DNA from: Paracoccus sp. UBA889
Lineage (GTDB): Bacteria > Pseudomonadota > Alphaproteobacteria > Rhodobacterales > Rhodobacteraceae
Length of the DNA stretch: 64,000 nucleotides
Reading direction: 5' to 3'
NCBI GenBank assembly: GCA_002294185.1
Contig: DBFD01000073.1
Location: forward strand, 1 to 64,000
The first letter of the stretch is position 1. Every line of letters begins with the position of its first letter. Below are positions 26,202 through 35,966 of the stretch, one piece after another. A program made the translations under genes and the position numbers. The notes under the pieces are model-generated. The model did not search any database. It was given only the letters and a program-made list of their open reading frames with translations, and was not told where the DNA came from.

Positions 26202-26990
26202 ATGAGCGAAGCCATTGACCGCGACATCAACCGCAGCCACATGAAGGTCAGCGACGAGATCGCCATCGACATCCGCAACATGAACAAGTGGTTCGGAACC
26301 TTCCACGTGCTGCGCGACATCGACCTGACGGTGCACAAGGGCGAACGGATCGTCATCGCCGGCCCCTCCGGATCAGGCAAATCGACGCTGATCCGCTGCA
26401 TCAATCGCCTGGAAGAACATCAGGCGGGCCATATCACCGTGGATGGCGTCGAGTTGACCAGCGACATCAAGAATATCGACAAGGTGCGCTCGGAAGTCGG
26501 CATGGTGTTCCAGCATTTCAACCTGTTCCCGCACCTGACCGTGCTGGAGAACTGCACCCTGGCTCCGATCTGGGTGCGCAAGGTGCCGCGCAAACAGGCG
26601 GAATCCACCGCCATGGCCTTTCTGGAAAAGGTCAAGATTCCCGAACAGGCGTATAAATATCCCGGCCAGTTGTCGGGCGGCCAGCAGCAACGGGTGGCGA
26701 TCGCGCGCTCGCTCTGCATGCAGCCCAAGATCATGCTGTTCGACGAGCCGACCTCGGCACTTGATCCCGAGATGATCAAGGAGGTTCTGGACACGATGAT
26801 CGAACTGGCCGAGGAAGGGATGACCATGCTGTGCGTGACCCATGAGATGGGCTTTGCACAGGCGGTCGCGAACCGGGTGATCTTCATGGATCAGGGCCAG
26901 ATCGTCGAGCAGAACAATCCCCACGATTTCTTCAACAATCCGCGCTCCGAGCGGACCAAGCTGTTCCTGAGCCAGATCCTGGGGCATTGA
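26202..26990 (+). CDS. bztD: Amino-acid ABC transporter ATP-binding protein BztD
   Basis: The 262-residue ATPase has Walker [10 protein letters not shown], the Q-loop in [13 protein letters not shown], the signature [15 protein letters not shown], Walker [14 protein letters not shown] and the switch His in VTHEMGF. It energises uptake of glutamate, glutamine, aspartate and asparagine. The ATG at 26202 matches the BztD N-terminus; a later Met at 26241 is possible. The plus-strand operon ends here, facing the SixA-like gene. Confidence 0.96.
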   Translation: MSEAIDRDINRSHMKVSDEIAIDIRNMNKWFGTFHVLRDIDLTVHKGERIVIAGPSGSGKSTLIRCINRLEEHQAGHITVDGVELTSDIKNIDKVRSEVGMVFQHFNLFPHLTVLENCTLAPIWVRKVPRKQAESTAMAFLEKVKIPEQAYKYPGQLSGGQQQRVAIARSLCMQPKIMLFDEPTSALDPEMIKEVLDTMIELAEEGMTMLCVTHEMGFAQAVANRVIFMDQGQIVEQNNPHDFFNNPRSERTKLFLSQILGH

Positions 26991-27084
26991 TCGCGGCCCG
27001 ATAGGCAGTCTGGGTCGCGGGCGGCCAGAGGCAACCTGCCCGGCCGGCAAGATGATCGAACGGTCAGAAAGGCTCTGCCCGCGG

Positions 27085-27603
27085 TCAGGCCCGGCCGTCG
27101 AAGCGGACGAAATCCATGACGCTGCCCTGACCGGGTTCGGCCTGCGACCATGTGTCGATCTGGAAATCGACGACCAGAGTGGCGCAGGTCGGATAGCGGC
27201 GGAAATCCGGGTCCATCGGCGGCCGCGCGGGCAGCAGCGCGGCCAGTTCCGCGATGCCGGGATTATGGCCCAGCATCATCACCGTGGGATGGCTGGCCGT
27301 GCGCAGGATCGTCAACATCTTGTCCGGGCTGGCATGATAAAGGCCGGGTTCTATCCGCAGCAGCGGCCGCACCTCCAGCGGGGCGCCCTCGACCATGGCC
27401 CAGGTTTCCTTCGTGCGTTGCGACGACGAACACAGGACCTCTTCCGGCTCATGGCCGCGGCTTGCCATCCAGTCGCCCAGTTCGCGCGCCGAACGGCGGC
27501 CACGATCGTTCAGCGGGCGGTCGTGATCGCTGAGAGCCGGATCGTCCCATGCCGATTTTGCATGGCGGGTGAGGATCAGTCGTCGATGTCCAAGTGGGGT
27601 CAT
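27085..27603 (-). CDS. Histidine phosphatase family protein (SixA-like)
   Basis: The 172-residue protein has the histidine-phosphatase active site LILTRHAKSAW (RHG-type motif with catalytic His) and the second conserved His in MMLGHNPGIAEL. Short proteins of this type include SixA, which removes phosphate from phospho-His, but the substrate here is unknown. The start at 27603 lies in an ATGA overlap with the preceding Fe-S gene; an extended frame upstream is discarded because it reads through that gene. Confidence 0.9.
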   Translation of the reverse strand: MTPLGHRRLILTRHAKSAWDDPALSDHDRPLNDRGRRSARELGDWMASRGHEPEEVLCSSSQRTKETWAMVEGAPLEVRPLLRIEPGLYHASPDKMLTILRTASHPTVMMLGHNPGIAELAALLPARPPMDPDFRRYPTCATLVVDFQIDTWSQAEPGQGSVMDFVRFDGRA

Positions 27604-28217
27604 GGGTGGAACTGCCTCATATGCCATTCCGATTGCTGGCGCAGCCTGCCACAGCCCAAGCTGATCGGGCAAGCACGTCTGACACGACAGCCCCCGGTCA
27701 TGCAGTCGCGCCCTTGGGGCTGGTCGAGAAAATCGTGGCAGCGGGCCGTGATGTAGCCGTTGTCGAATGCCCCGGCCGGGCAGGCGTCGCGGCAGGGCTG
27801 CGGGCAGGCCTCGCAGGGGCTGGTGGCGGCAGCGGGCAGGGGCAGAAGCCCCCCCGGCACCCGCAGCGCGCCGCGAAAGCTGATGAGAAGGCCGGCTTCG
27901 TCATGGACCAGCATCCCGACCGGCGATGACCAGCAGCGACCGCTGGCCAGCGCCCAGGCGAAGAATTGCGGATAGGGCGGCCCGTCAGAGGGAAAGATCG
28001 CCTGCGCATCCAGTCGCCCGGCCCAGGCCCCGATGATCCGCCTGGACCAGCGATCCATCGGATGCGGCCTGCCATCGGCATATTCCGCGGATCGGGTAAA
28101 GCGGCGCCAGAACGCGGCGCCCTCGGGCGCGATCAGAACGATCGTCGCGGCGTCGTCGGGGCAAAAGCCCGCGATCATCAGCCCCGCCGGCGCCGTCAGG
28201 TTCGGCTCACAGACCAT
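27600..28217 (-). CDS. Putative 4Fe-4S protein (ferredoxin-like, QueG-tail type)
   Basis: The 205-residue protein has two cysteine groups: 135, 138, 142 and 146 ([12 protein letters not shown]) and 172, 177, 183 and 189, plus Cys160. These groups are enough for two Fe-S clusters. The CPAGAF and [14 protein letters not shown] layout resembles the C-terminal ferredoxin part of epoxyqueuosine reductases, but the cobalamin-binding catalytic part is not recognisable. Function unknown. The start is uncertain: 28217 or 28238 are both in frame and both overlap the end of argB (by 11 or 32 bases). Confidence 0.8.
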   Translation of the reverse strand: MVCEPNLTAPAGLMIAGFCPDDAATIVLIAPEGAAFWRRFTRSAEYADGRPHPMDRWSRRIIGAWAGRLDAQAIFPSDGPPYPQFFAWALASGRCWSSPVGMLVHDEAGLLISFRGALRVPGGLLPLPAAATSPCEACPQPCRDACPAGAFDNGYITARCHDFLDQPQGRDCMTGGCRVRRACPISLGCGRLRQQSEWHMRQFHP

Positions 28218-29121
28218 CCTCGCCCTGCCGCAATCCATGTGCCTTGATTCGCGGCTCGGTTGAGCGGATCAGGCTGCCCGCGCCATGTTCGGTGAACAAT
28301 TCCAGCAGGCAGGCATGGGGCACCCTTCCGTCTAGGATCACCACCGCACGAACGCCCTCGTCGATCGCCTGCAGCGCGGTTTCGGTCTTGGGGATCATGC
28401 CGCCGCTGATCCGGCCATCGCCGATCATCTCGCGGACCTGATCGGGGTGAAGTTGCGTCAAGACCTCGCCGGACTGGTCCTTGACGCCCGCGACATCGGT
28501 CAGCAGCAGCAGGCGGTCGGCCCTGAGCGCACCGGCAATGGCACCCGCCGCGGTGTCGCCATTGACGTTGAATGTCTCGTTATCCTCCATGCCCGTGGCG
28601 ACCGGCGCGCAGACCGGGATCATGCCGGCATTGTACAGATCGCGGATGATCTGGATGTTCATCTCGACCGGACGGCCGACAAAGCCCAGTTCGGGGTCGT
28701 CCGCCTCGCAGACCATCATGTCGTCATCCTTGCCGCTGATCCCCACCGCGCGGCCGCCCGCATCATTGATTGCCTGCACAATGCGCTTGTTGACCAGGCC
28801 CGACAGCACCATTTCGACCACTTCGACGGTTTCCTTGGTGGTGACGCGCTTGCCGCGCACGAAGCGGCTTTCGATACCCAGGCGGGCCAGCAGGTCGTTG
28901 ATCATCGGTCCGCCGCCGTGACAGACGATCGGGTTCATGCCGACCTGCTTCATCAGGACGATGTCGCGGGCGAATTCGGCCATCGCTTCGTCGTCGCCCA
29001 TCGCGTTTCCGCCAAATTTCACCACCACCACGGCGCCGGAATAGCGTTGCAGGTAAGGCAGAGCCTCGGAAAGCGTGCGCGCTGTGGCGATCCAGTCCCG
29101 GTTCATGTTCTGCTTTTTCAT
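28207..29121 (-). CDS. argB: Acetylglutamate kinase
   Basis: ArgB phosphorylates N-acetylglutamate in arginine synthesis. The 304-residue protein shows [12 protein letters not shown] (nucleotide-binding Lys), [12 protein letters not shown] (substrate loop), [15 protein letters not shown] and [18 protein letters not shown]. These are all in family order, and the N-terminus ([12 protein letters not shown]) is typical of Rhodobacteraceae. It lies 51 bases after yihA in a minus-strand run. Confidence 0.97.
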   Translation of the reverse strand: MKKQNMNRDWIATARTLSEALPYLQRYSGAVVVVKFGGNAMGDDEAMAEFARDIVLMKQVGMNPIVCHGGGPMINDLLARLGIESRFVRGKRVTTKETVEVVEMVLSGLVNKRIVQAINDAGGRAVGISGKDDDMMVCEADDPELGFVGRPVEMNIQIIRDLYNAGMIPVCAPVATGMEDNETFNVNGDTAAGAIAGALRADRLLLLTDVAGVKDQSGEVLTQLHPDQVREMIGDGRISGGMIPKTETALQAIDEGVRAVVILDGRVPHACLLELFTEHGAGSLIRSTEPRIKAHGLRQGEDGL

Positions 29122-29172
29122 CCCTCAAAGGCCCCCGATGCGACGACGCGGAGCCTAGGACGCCGGCAAGGA

Positions 29173-29823
29173 TCAGTCCAGAGCGGCGATGATCGATCGC
29201 AGGGTGGCGATTCCCTGGCCCTTTTCGGAAGAGGTGACCACCAGTTGCGGAAAGGCTGCCGGATGCTTTTGCAGCGCGTCCTCGACCTGCGCCAGCACCG
29301 GCTTGATCGCATTCGGGCCGGGCTTGTCAGCCTTGGTCAACACGACCTGAAACGGCACCGCTGATCTGTCCAGCAACGTCATGATCTCGTGATCGACGGG
29401 CTTCACGCCGTGGCGCGCGTCGATCAGACAGAAGGCCCGGCGCAAGGTGGGGCGCCCGGCCAGGTAGGATTTCAGCAGGCCCTGCCATCTGGACACGACA
29501 GCAACAGGCGCCTTGGCAAAGCCATAGCCCGGAAGATCGACCAGATAGGCCCGATCGCCCAGGGTGAAATAATTGATCTCTTGCGTGCGTCCCGGCGTGT
29601 TCGAGGCCCGCGCCAGTCCCTTGCGGCCGGTCAGCGCATTGATGAGGCTTGATTTTCCGGCATTGCTACGGCCGGCAAAGCAGACCTCGGGCCGGTCCGG
29701 GGGCGGCAGGCCGTCCATGGCGACGACGCCTTTCAGAAAATCGACGGGGCCCGCGAACAGCAGCCGGGCCGCCTCGGCCGCCTCGGCTTCGGGCTGAGGC
29801 GCGACGGGGAAGGCGACCTTCAT
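29173..29823 (-). CDS. yihA: Ribosome-biogenesis GTP-binding protein YihA/YsxC
   Basis: This EngB-type GTPase assists 50S assembly. The 216-residue protein has G1 FAGRSNAGKSSLINAL, G2 around TPGRTQEINYF, G3 VDLPGYGFAKAP and G4 VLTKADKPG. The ATG at 29823 overlaps the end of the MOSC gene by 4 bases. Confidence 0.96.
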   Translation of the reverse strand: MKVAFPVAPQPEAEAAEAARLLFAGPVDFLKGVVAMDGLPPPDRPEVCFAGRSNAGKSSLINALTGRKGLARASNTPGRTQEINYFTLGDRAYLVDLPGYGFAKAPVAVVSRWQGLLKSYLAGRPTLRRAFCLIDARHGVKPVDHEIMTLLDRSAVPFQVVLTKADKPGPNAIKPVLAQVEDALQKHPAAFPQLVVTSSEKGQGIATLRSIIAALD

Positions 29824-30581
29824 GCCGAAACCCCGTCGCCGATGGCGATCTCGCCGCCGGTGACGACTTCGGCGAAGATCCCGAAATCGTGGTGCCCGTA
29901 GAGGCGTTCCAGCGTCGCAACCATATCCAGATCCCTCGCGCCGGTCCGGGTATCGGCGCTGGTGGCGTCGCAGCGGGCAATGGTGTCGGTCACCCGCAAT
30001 TCGGTCGCGCCGATGCGGATGATCCGGCCGATCAGTTCGCGCTCGGCAAAGGGGGCCCAGCCCTCGACCCACAGATTGCCGCGCCAGCGGTGAAGACCCA
30101 GCGGATGGCCGATCCTTTCCTCCAGCGCCGACAGGCTGGAAAGCGACAGGATCGACAGCCAGGGCCACTTCTGGTCGGTCCAGATCGCGACACCCCTGAC
30201 CAGGCGGGTCGGCGCCGGCGCGTCGGCGGGCCAGAGCGGACGCAGCCATTCGATCAGGCGGTCCGCTTCCGTTTCGGGATCGAAGCTCAGATCGGACTGC
30301 GCCGGTTGCGACAGCGCGATGCGACCATTCCGCCAGCCACCCGCGATGGCCTGAACCGCAGCCGATGAGACGCCGCGGACAAAGCAGGATTTCGGCAGCC
30401 AGCGATCCGGCGCACCGCCGCTTTCGCTGGCCCGCGCATGGCGTTCGCCGGCCTCGGTGACGACAGCCCATTCGCGATCGCCGGGCAGCCGGCGCGCGGC
30501 TTGCAGGGTCACCTTGTCCAGCCCTTCACCGCCGACCGACTTGATCGGATGCCGGCGGATATGGGCCAGCCGTGCGCTCAC
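29820..30581 (-). CDS. MOSC domain protein (YcbX/YiiM-like)
   Basis: MOSC domains bind sulfur or molybdenum-cofactor ligands. The 253-residue reading starts at a GTG (30581) that overlaps the yidC stop as GTGA. The N-terminal part (LAHIRRHPIKSVGGEGLDKVTL) is the usual beta-barrel entry. The C-terminal core RIGATELRVTDTIARCDATS carries the conserved cysteine, followed by the expected DLDMVATLERLYGHHDFGIFAEV. The substrate is unknown. Confidence 0.9.
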   Translation of the reverse strand: MSARLAHIRRHPIKSVGGEGLDKVTLQAARRLPGDREWAVVTEAGERHARASESGGAPDRWLPKSCFVRGVSSAAVQAIAGGWRNGRIALSQPAQSDLSFDPETEADRLIEWLRPLWPADAPAPTRLVRGVAIWTDQKWPWLSILSLSSLSALEERIGHPLGLHRWRGNLWVEGWAPFAERELIGRIIRIGATELRVTDTIARCDATSADTRTGARDLDMVATLERLYGHHDFGIFAEVVTGGEIAIGDGVSA

Positions 30582-32437
30582 TTGCCCTTGCTTCCGGATT
30601 TGCTGTCGCGTTTCGGACGTTTCGGGATCGAGGCCTTGATGTTGCCGAACAGATCGGGACGGTGCCCGTGCATCGACATGATCGTGTATTGCTGGATGAT
30701 GGTGATGGTGTTGTTGGTGATCCAGTACAGCACCAGCCCCGAGGCAAAGCCGCCCAGCATGAACATGAAGACCCAGGGCATCAGCGCAAAGATCATCTTC
30801 TGCGACGGGTCGGCCGGGGTCGGGTTCAGCCGCTGCTGCATCCACATGCTGATCCCCAGAATGATCGCCAGCGCCGGCAGCGACAGCGAATGCAGCAGAG
30901 TGCCCTGTGCGGGCGGCGCGAAGGGCAAGATGCCGAACAGGTTCAGCAGGCTCGAGGGGTCGGGCGCGGACAGGTCGCGAATCCAGCCGATCCAGGGCGC
31001 GTGCCGCAATTCGATGGTGACGAAGATGACCTTGTAGAGCGAGAAGAAGATCGGAATCTGCAGCAGAACCGGAAGGCAGCCCGCGGCGGGGTTCACCTTC
31101 TGGGACTTGTAAAGCTCCATCACTTCTTTCTGGTATTTCATCCGGTCATCGCCGGTGCGTTCCTTGATCGCCTCCATCTGTGGCTGCAATTCCTTCATCT
31201 TCGCCATCGAGATGTAGGATTTGCGCGCCAGCGGGAAGACCAGCAGCTTCAGGATGAAGGTCAGCGCAATGATCGACCAGCCCATGTTGCCGATCTGCGC
31301 GTTCAGCCAGTGCAGGATGCGGAAGATCGGCTTGGTCAGGAAATAGAACCAGCCCCAGTCGATGGAATCGACAAAACGCTGGATACCGGGCGAATCTTCG
31401 TAGGCGCTGATCACCCCCCAGACCTTGGCGCCCGCAAAGAGATAACCCTGCGCGGTATAGCTGGCGCCCGGCTGGACATTCTGCATCGGATAGCGCGCCT
31501 CGGTCTGATAGATGTCGGCGCCTTCGGCGTATTTTACGACCGCGGTGAAGGATTGACCGGGCGCGGGCGCCAGCGTCGTCATCCAGTATTTGTCGGTAAA
31601 GCCGATCCAGCCATTGTCCTTGACGTCGATCACATCCGCACGACCCTCGCGGGCAACCGGGGCCAGATCGGCGATATTCTTGTATTTCAGTTCGACCAGT
31701 TCGCCATCACGCATCCCCACCGCACCTTCGTGCAGGACGAAGTAATTCTGCGTGTCGGGTCGGCCGTGGCGGGCGATGATGCCGTAGGGCGCGGCGCTGA
31801 AGCTGGCCTCTCCGTTGTTCTCGACGCTCTGACTGACGGTAAAGAGATAGTTGTCGTCCAGTTCGAAGGTCCGGCGAAAGATCTGGCCCGCGCCGTTGTC
31901 CCATGTCAGTGTCACCGGCTTGCCGGGTGCCAGCGTGTCGCCGGATTCGAGCGTCCAGATTGTCGATGGGCCGGGCACCGACGCGGGATCGACGCCGGGG
32001 CCGGGCGTCCAGCCATAGACGGCGTAATAAGGTTTCGATCCGGTCGTGTCGATGCGGGGATCGGCGGTTGCCGAGGACGGCGCCAGCAAACGGACATTGG
32101 GCGAGGACGGATCCAGCGTTTCCTGGTATTTCAGCAGCGACAGATCGTCGATACGGCCCCCGGCCAGCGAGATCGAACCCGCGAGCGCGGGTGAATCGAT
32201 TTGGACGCGGCCAGCCCTGTCCGCAGCCGGCACGGCTTGGGCCGACAGATCGGCAGTGGCTGTCGCATCGCCCGTCGCCTCGGGCGCCGCCGGCTGGGCG
32301 CCGGTGCCCTGCTGGGCCACGGGCTGTGCGGGCTCTGTCGGTGCCGGGGGCTCGGGCGCGAAGACCGTGTACCAGATCAGGATCACCAGAAACGACAGCA
32401 CCGTCGCCAGGATCAGATTGCGGTTGTTGTCGTCCAT
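30578..32437 (-). CDS. yidC: Membrane protein insertase YidC
   Basis: YidC inserts and folds inner-membrane proteins, alone or with SecYEG. The 619-residue protein starts with one membrane helix (LILATVLSFLVILIWYTVFA), has a large periplasmic domain (about 60-350), then the conserved five-helix core with MAKMKELQPQMEAIKERTGDD and GCLPVLLQIPIFFSLYKVIF. The C-terminus is basic. The cluster rpmH-rnpA-yidD-yidC is conserved in bacteria, but here ttcA and an EAL gene stand between yidD and yidC. Confidence 0.97.
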   Translation of the reverse strand: MDDNNRNLILATVLSFLVILIWYTVFAPEPPAPTEPAQPVAQQGTGAQPAAPEATGDATATADLSAQAVPAADRAGRVQIDSPALAGSISLAGGRIDDLSLLKYQETLDPSSPNVRLLAPSSATADPRIDTTGSKPYYAVYGWTPGPGVDPASVPGPSTIWTLESGDTLAPGKPVTLTWDNGAGQIFRRTFELDDNYLFTVSQSVENNGEASFSAAPYGIIARHGRPDTQNYFVLHEGAVGMRDGELVELKYKNIADLAPVAREGRADVIDVKDNGWIGFTDKYWMTTLAPAPGQSFTAVVKYAEGADIYQTEARYPMQNVQPGASYTAQGYLFAGAKVWGVISAYEDSPGIQRFVDSIDWGWFYFLTKPIFRILHWLNAQIGNMGWSIIALTFILKLLVFPLARKSYISMAKMKELQPQMEAIKERTGDDRMKYQKEVMELYKSQKVNPAAGCLPVLLQIPIFFSLYKVIFVTIELRHAPWIGWIRDLSAPDPSSLLNLFGILPFAPPAQGTLLHSLSLPALAIILGISMWMQQRLNPTPADPSQKMIFALMPWVFMFMLGGFASGLVLYWITNNTITIIQQYTIMSMHGHRPDLFGNIKASIPKRPKRDSKSGSKGK

Positions 32438-32606
32438 GTCCCAAGTCCACCGTCATCGCGTCAGTCGCGCCGGTTCAACAGAAGGGGCCGTCAAAGGTCA
32501 AGCGGAATTGGGCCAGACGTCTTTTGCGCGGTCCGTTTCGCGGGGGGGGGCTGGCCGTCAAGATAGCCGACCGCGAAGGCCGTCGCACCCGCGGGTCGCG
32601 GCGGTG

Positions 32607-33914
32607 TCAGCCCGCCTTCCGGGGCGGCATCAGGCGCATCGATTCGGCGCGGCGGGCGTGATCGTCGAGAAAAGCGCAGGCTTCCTCGAGGGGCAGGGGG
32701 CGCGCGATCGAATATCCCTGGACCTGATCGCATCCCATCTGGGCAAGAAAGGCATGTTCCTCGGAGGTCTCGACGCCTTCGGCCAGCGTCGCGACGCCCA
32801 GATGTTCTGCCAGCGCCAGGATGGCAAGGATCATTCGCTGTTGGCCGGGGTCGATATCGCAGCCCATCACGAAACTGCGATCAATCTTGATCCTGTGCAC
32901 GCCGAACAGCCGGATTGCATCCAGGCTGGCATATCCGGTGCCGAAATCATCCAGATCCAGCCGGCAGCCCGCCTTGGACAGCATTTCCAGATTGGCGCGG
33001 GCCTCGCTGTTCGCGGTGACGGGGCCCACGCTTTCGAGAAGTTCAAGCACCAGCCGGTTGGTCGGAATGTTCTGGCGATCCAGTTCCCACAACAGGCTGG
33101 CCGCAAAACCGCTGTCGCCCAGTTCGCAGTTCGATATGTTCAACGCCACCGTCGGCACATCGCGGCCTTCGCTATCCCACCGCTGCAGCGCCGCCAGCGA
33201 TTGTCGCAGCATCGACAGCGTGAGCGCGGCGTGATCCGCTTCGGTCATCTTGGGCATGAAGGCTGCGGGGGGCAGGATCCCGTGGACCGGGTGGTTCCAG
33301 CGGGCCAGCGCCTCGAAACCGGTGACCTTGCCGGTGTGGCAACACAATTGCGGCTGAAAATAGGCGATGATCTGACCGTCGGCCACGGCATCCGCGACGC
33401 AGGCGGGGATGGCGTCGGTGATCCGCTGCGGATCGTGACTGTAAAGACGCAGATTGCCCAGCCCTTCCGCATCCAACCGCTCCAGACGATGGCGCGCATC
33501 CTCGATCATGTCGGCCAGTTCGGCCGATGCGTCGGCATTGGCATGGACCATGACCCCGGTCAGAACCGGGGCCACGGTCCGCCCCGATGCTGCGACCGGT
33601 CGCTGCACCTCGCGTTGCAAACGGCTGGCGATTCGCATCGCCTCGATCTCGCAGCGGTCGGAGACGACGACCGCGAAGACGCCGGGCGCGATGATCTGCA
33701 CCGGATCTTCCGGGCGCATCGCGCGGTTCAGCCTCATGCAGATGCTGACCAGCAGGTGCCCGATTCCGGCCCTGCCCAGATGGTCGGTCAGAACATCGAA
33801 ATTTTCGAGCCGCATCAGCAGGACGCTGAGGGGGCCCGTGCGATCGCGGGGCTTGCCGTCACGCAACAGTCGCGTTTTCAGCCAGTTCGCGGATCTCATC
33901 ATTCGGTGGCGCAT
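32607..33914 (-). CDS. Degenerate GGDEF / EAL-domain protein, probable c-di-GMP phosphodiesterase
   Basis: Residues about 27-160 look like a GGDEF fold whose signature has decayed to APGVF (76-80), so cyclase activity is unlikely. Residues 178-420 form an EAL domain that keeps the catalytic set: EAL at 201-203, Asn259, Glu291, Asp322-Asp323, Lys343, Glu379 and Gln399. It should hydrolyse cyclic di-GMP. There is no membrane segment, so it is probably cytosolic. The gene lies between ttcA and yidC. A GTTC-N7-GTTC repeat sits 52 bases upstream of its start. Confidence 0.92.
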   Translation of the reverse strand: MRHRMMRSANWLKTRLLRDGKPRDRTGPLSVLLMRLENFDVLTDHLGRAGIGHLLVSICMRLNRAMRPEDPVQIIAPGVFAVVVSDRCEIEAMRIASRLQREVQRPVAASGRTVAPVLTGVMVHANADASAELADMIEDARHRLERLDAEGLGNLRLYSHDPQRITDAIPACVADAVADGQIIAYFQPQLCCHTGKVTGFEALARWNHPVHGILPPAAFMPKMTEADHAALTLSMLRQSLAALQRWDSEGRDVPTVALNISNCELGDSGFAASLLWELDRQNIPTNRLVLELLESVGPVTANSEARANLEMLSKAGCRLDLDDFGTGYASLDAIRLFGVHRIKIDRSFVMGCDIDPGQQRMILAILALAEHLGVATLAEGVETSEEHAFLAQMGCDQVQGYSIARPLPLEEACAFLDDHARRAESMRLMPPRKAG

Positions 33915-33965
33915 TCTGTCCCTTCCACGGGTTACCTTTGGCAGGTCTAGCGCAGAATGCTTGTT

Positions 33966-33980
33966 GTTCAGTTAATGTTC
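33966..33980 (-). promoter_or_regulatory. SOS-like box (GTTC-N7-GTTC) upstream of the EAL gene
   Basis: GTTC (33966-33969) and GTTC (33977-33980) are separated by 7 bases; read on the minus strand it is GAAC-N7-GAAC, the same spacing and half-sites as the recA box in this window. It overlaps the last codons of ttcA and would serve the EAL gene. By chance about one such motif is expected in 64 kb, so the position is the main support. Confidence 0.4.
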
Positions 33981-34868
33981 ACACAGGGAATCGTCAGCCG
34001 CTTGCATCGCATTTGAACGATCCGCGACGAGGCCGGCGAAATTGAACAGGTTCGGGTCCAGCAGATGCGAAGGGCGTGCATTCATCAGGGCACGAAACAT
34101 GATCTGCCTGCGGCCGGGGCTGCGCGATTCCCATTCGTCCAGCAATTTCTTGACCTGAACGCGCTGCAAGCCTTCCTGGCTGCCGCAAAGATCGCAGGGA
34201 ATGATCGGATAGGCCATCGCCCGCGCGAACCGGTCGCAATCGGCCTCGGCCACGAAGGCCAGGGGGCGCAAGACCATCAGATCGCCTTCTTCATTCAGCA
34301 ATTTCGGCGGCATGGTTGCCAGATGACCGCCATGAAAAAGGTTCATGAAGAAGGTTTCCAGAATGTCGTCGCGATGATGTCCCAGAACGACAGCCGAACA
34401 TCCTTCTTCCCGTGCGATCCGATACAGATTGCCGCGCCGCAACCGCGAGCACAGGGCGCAGTAAGTCCGTCCCTGCGGCACCTTTTCCTTCACGATCGAA
34501 TAGGTGTCCCGATATTCGATGCGATGTGGCACGCCGCGCGCCGCCAGAAATTCCGGCAGGACCGTGGCCGGGAAACCGGGCTGGCCCTGATCCAGATTGC
34601 AGGCCAGCAGGTCCACCGGCAACAGGCCGCGCCACTGCAATTCGTGCAGCACTGCCAGCAGCGTATAGCTGTCCTTGCCGCCCGACAGACAGACCAGCCA
34701 ACGCGCGCCGGGCCGGACCATGCCATAATCCTCGATCGCGGCGCGGGTTTCGCGCACAAGGCGCTTGCGCAGCTTGCGGAACTCGGTCGATGAGGGGGCG
34801 CCGGCGAAAAGCGGATGAATTTCGGTATCGTCAGTGTCATCCGGCATCGCCTGGGCCTTCTCATTCAT
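33972..34868 (-). CDS. ttcA: tRNA 2-thiocytidine biosynthesis protein TtcA
   Basis: TtcA thiolates cytidine 32 of certain tRNAs using an Fe-S cluster. The 298-residue protein has the PP-loop [11 protein letters not shown] (62-67 core) and two CxxC motifs, [11 protein letters not shown] and [10 protein letters not shown], as expected for cluster binding. The start is uncertain: ATGs at 34913, 34868 and 34847 are in frame; 34868 overlaps the yidD stop by 8 bases and keeps the acidic N-terminal stretch before HPLFAGAP. Confidence 0.94.
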   Translation of the reverse strand: MNEKAQAMPDDTDDTEIHPLFAGAPSSTEFRKLRKRLVRETRAAIEDYGMVRPGARWLVCLSGGKDSYTLLAVLHELQWRGLLPVDLLACNLDQGQPGFPATVLPEFLAARGVPHRIEYRDTYSIVKEKVPQGRTYCALCSRLRRGNLYRIAREEGCSAVVLGHHRDDILETFFMNLFHGGHLATMPPKLLNEEGDLMVLRPLAFVAEADCDRFARAMAYPIIPCDLCGSQEGLQRVQVKKLLDEWESRSPGRRQIMFRALMNARPSHLLDPNLFNFAGLVADRSNAMQAADDSLCEH

Positions 34869-35109
34869 GATCATGACCCGAGTCTCGGGCCCCGGGAACG
34901 GGATCGTGGCCATGTCCGCCCCAGGGGTGGCACCGCGCGATGCGCCGGATTGCCAGCCAGCCCCCCCGGAACGCGCCGTGTCGCTGCAGCGCCTCCAGCG
35001 CATATTCAGAGCAGGTCGGCTGAAAGCGGCAACCATTTCCCAGCCAGGGCGAAGCGACCAGGCGATAGGCGCGCACCGGCAGCGCCAGGAGGCGGGCCAG
35101 CGGGCTCAT
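34861..35109 (-). CDS. yidD: Membrane protein insertion efficiency factor YidD
   Basis: The 82-residue protein has the YidD core, [27 protein letters not shown], with conserved cysteines, and [18 protein letters not shown]. It is a small inner-membrane-associated protein that aids insertion. It starts in an ATGA overlap with rnpA. Confidence 0.95.
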   Translation of the reverse strand: MSPLARLLALPVRAYRLVASPWLGNGCRFQPTCSEYALEALQRHGAFRGGWLAIRRIARCHPWGGHGHDPVPGARDSGHDHE

Positions 35110-35525
35110 CGGTGAATCTTGCGCAGCGCGACCGACAAATCCCGCTGCAAGTCGTCGAAATCGCGCGCGATCGTCGCCTCGGGGCGACCCACCAGGACAT
35201 AGTCCCAGCCAGCCCGCCCCCCATGCCGCAAGCCCAGCCGGGCGATCTCGCGCAGGCGGCGCCTGGCGCGGTTGCGGGCAACGGCGTTGCCGATCTTCTT
35301 CGAGCAGGTGAAGCCCACGCGAAGCGGGCCATCATCGCCGCGATCCCGCGCCTGAAGCATGAAACCCGGCGTTCCCTGACGCCGGGCGCGTGCGGCGGCA
35401 AGAAAACCGGCGCGATTCGCAATTACCACGGGCATCTTGCCGCATCCGGCGAGGGGCACGGCAAATGCCGCCCCGCCATCATCCCTTGGCTGCGGTTCAG
35501 CGCGGGGATGGGGCAGGGGCGGCAT
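35106..35525 (-). CDS. rnpA: Ribonuclease P protein component
   Basis: RnpA is the protein subunit that helps RNase P RNA bind precursor tRNA. The signature [28 protein letters not shown] is clear. The start at 35525 gives 139 aa with GAGG 8 bases upstream; 35531 has the site too close. The N-terminal 40 residues are a non-conserved extension rich in Pro and Ala. A later start at 35435 would remove that extension. Confidence 0.95.
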   Translation of the reverse strand: MPPLPHPRAEPQPRDDGGAAFAVPLAGCGKMPVVIANRAGFLAAARARRQGTPGFMLQARDRGDDGPLRVGFTCSKKIGNAVARNRARRRLREIARLGLRHGGRAGWDYVLVGRPEATIARDFDDLQRDLSVALRKIHR

Positions 35526-35568
35526 GGTCATTGCCTCGACGTGCGGGGATGTTACCCGGCGGAAAGGC

Positions 35569-35703
35569 TTACGCCGACAGACGCTTGCGGCCCTTGGCAC
35601 GGCGGGCGTTCAGCACGCGGCGGCCGCCCTTGGTGGCCATGCGGGCGCGAAAGCCGTGGCGGCGCGCACGAACAAGGTTCGACGGTTGGAAAGTGCGCTT
35701 CAT
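35569..35703 (-). CDS. rpmH: 50S ribosomal protein L34
   Basis: The 44-residue protein is the standard L34: [20 protein letters not shown], then the basic tail ending GRKRLSA. It heads the rpmH-rnpA-yidD cluster and stands divergent from the histidine-kinase gene. The 263-base region between them holds no other gene that I can see. No dnaA or origin-like box cluster is present. Confidence 0.98.
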   Translation of the reverse strand: MKRTFQPSNLVRARRHGFRARMATKGGRRVLNARRAKGRKRLSA

Positions 35704-35966
35704 GGTCGGTCTCCGGGTCGGTCTTTTGCGGTTTCGATCAATTGTAATTGCGTATGGCGATGTGCAGGGGCAATAACCCCGCGCGATGCGCCGGTTGCAG
35801 GAAGTCCGCTGGATAATGCAGCCCAAAGCCCGCGTCAACTGCCGCCGGCAATCTTTCCGACTGCCTCTGGAAAGGGAACCAGCGAATGATCACATTCGTT
35901 TGATGTGCAAACCGGCCCCGCGAAAGCCGAAAACACGCAGGCGACGAGCAAGACGATCCGGACAAG

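Noticed and set aside
24705..26336. Long open frame (about 543 codons) antisense to bztC
   Set aside because: Full of Asp, Gln, Arg and His in the pattern of an antisense shadow; bztC has clear permease motifs.
35704..35966. Possible replication origin next to rpmH
   Set aside because: rpmH is next to oriC and dnaA in many bacteria, but there is no dnaA, no cluster of DnaA boxes and no A+T-rich unwinding region here.
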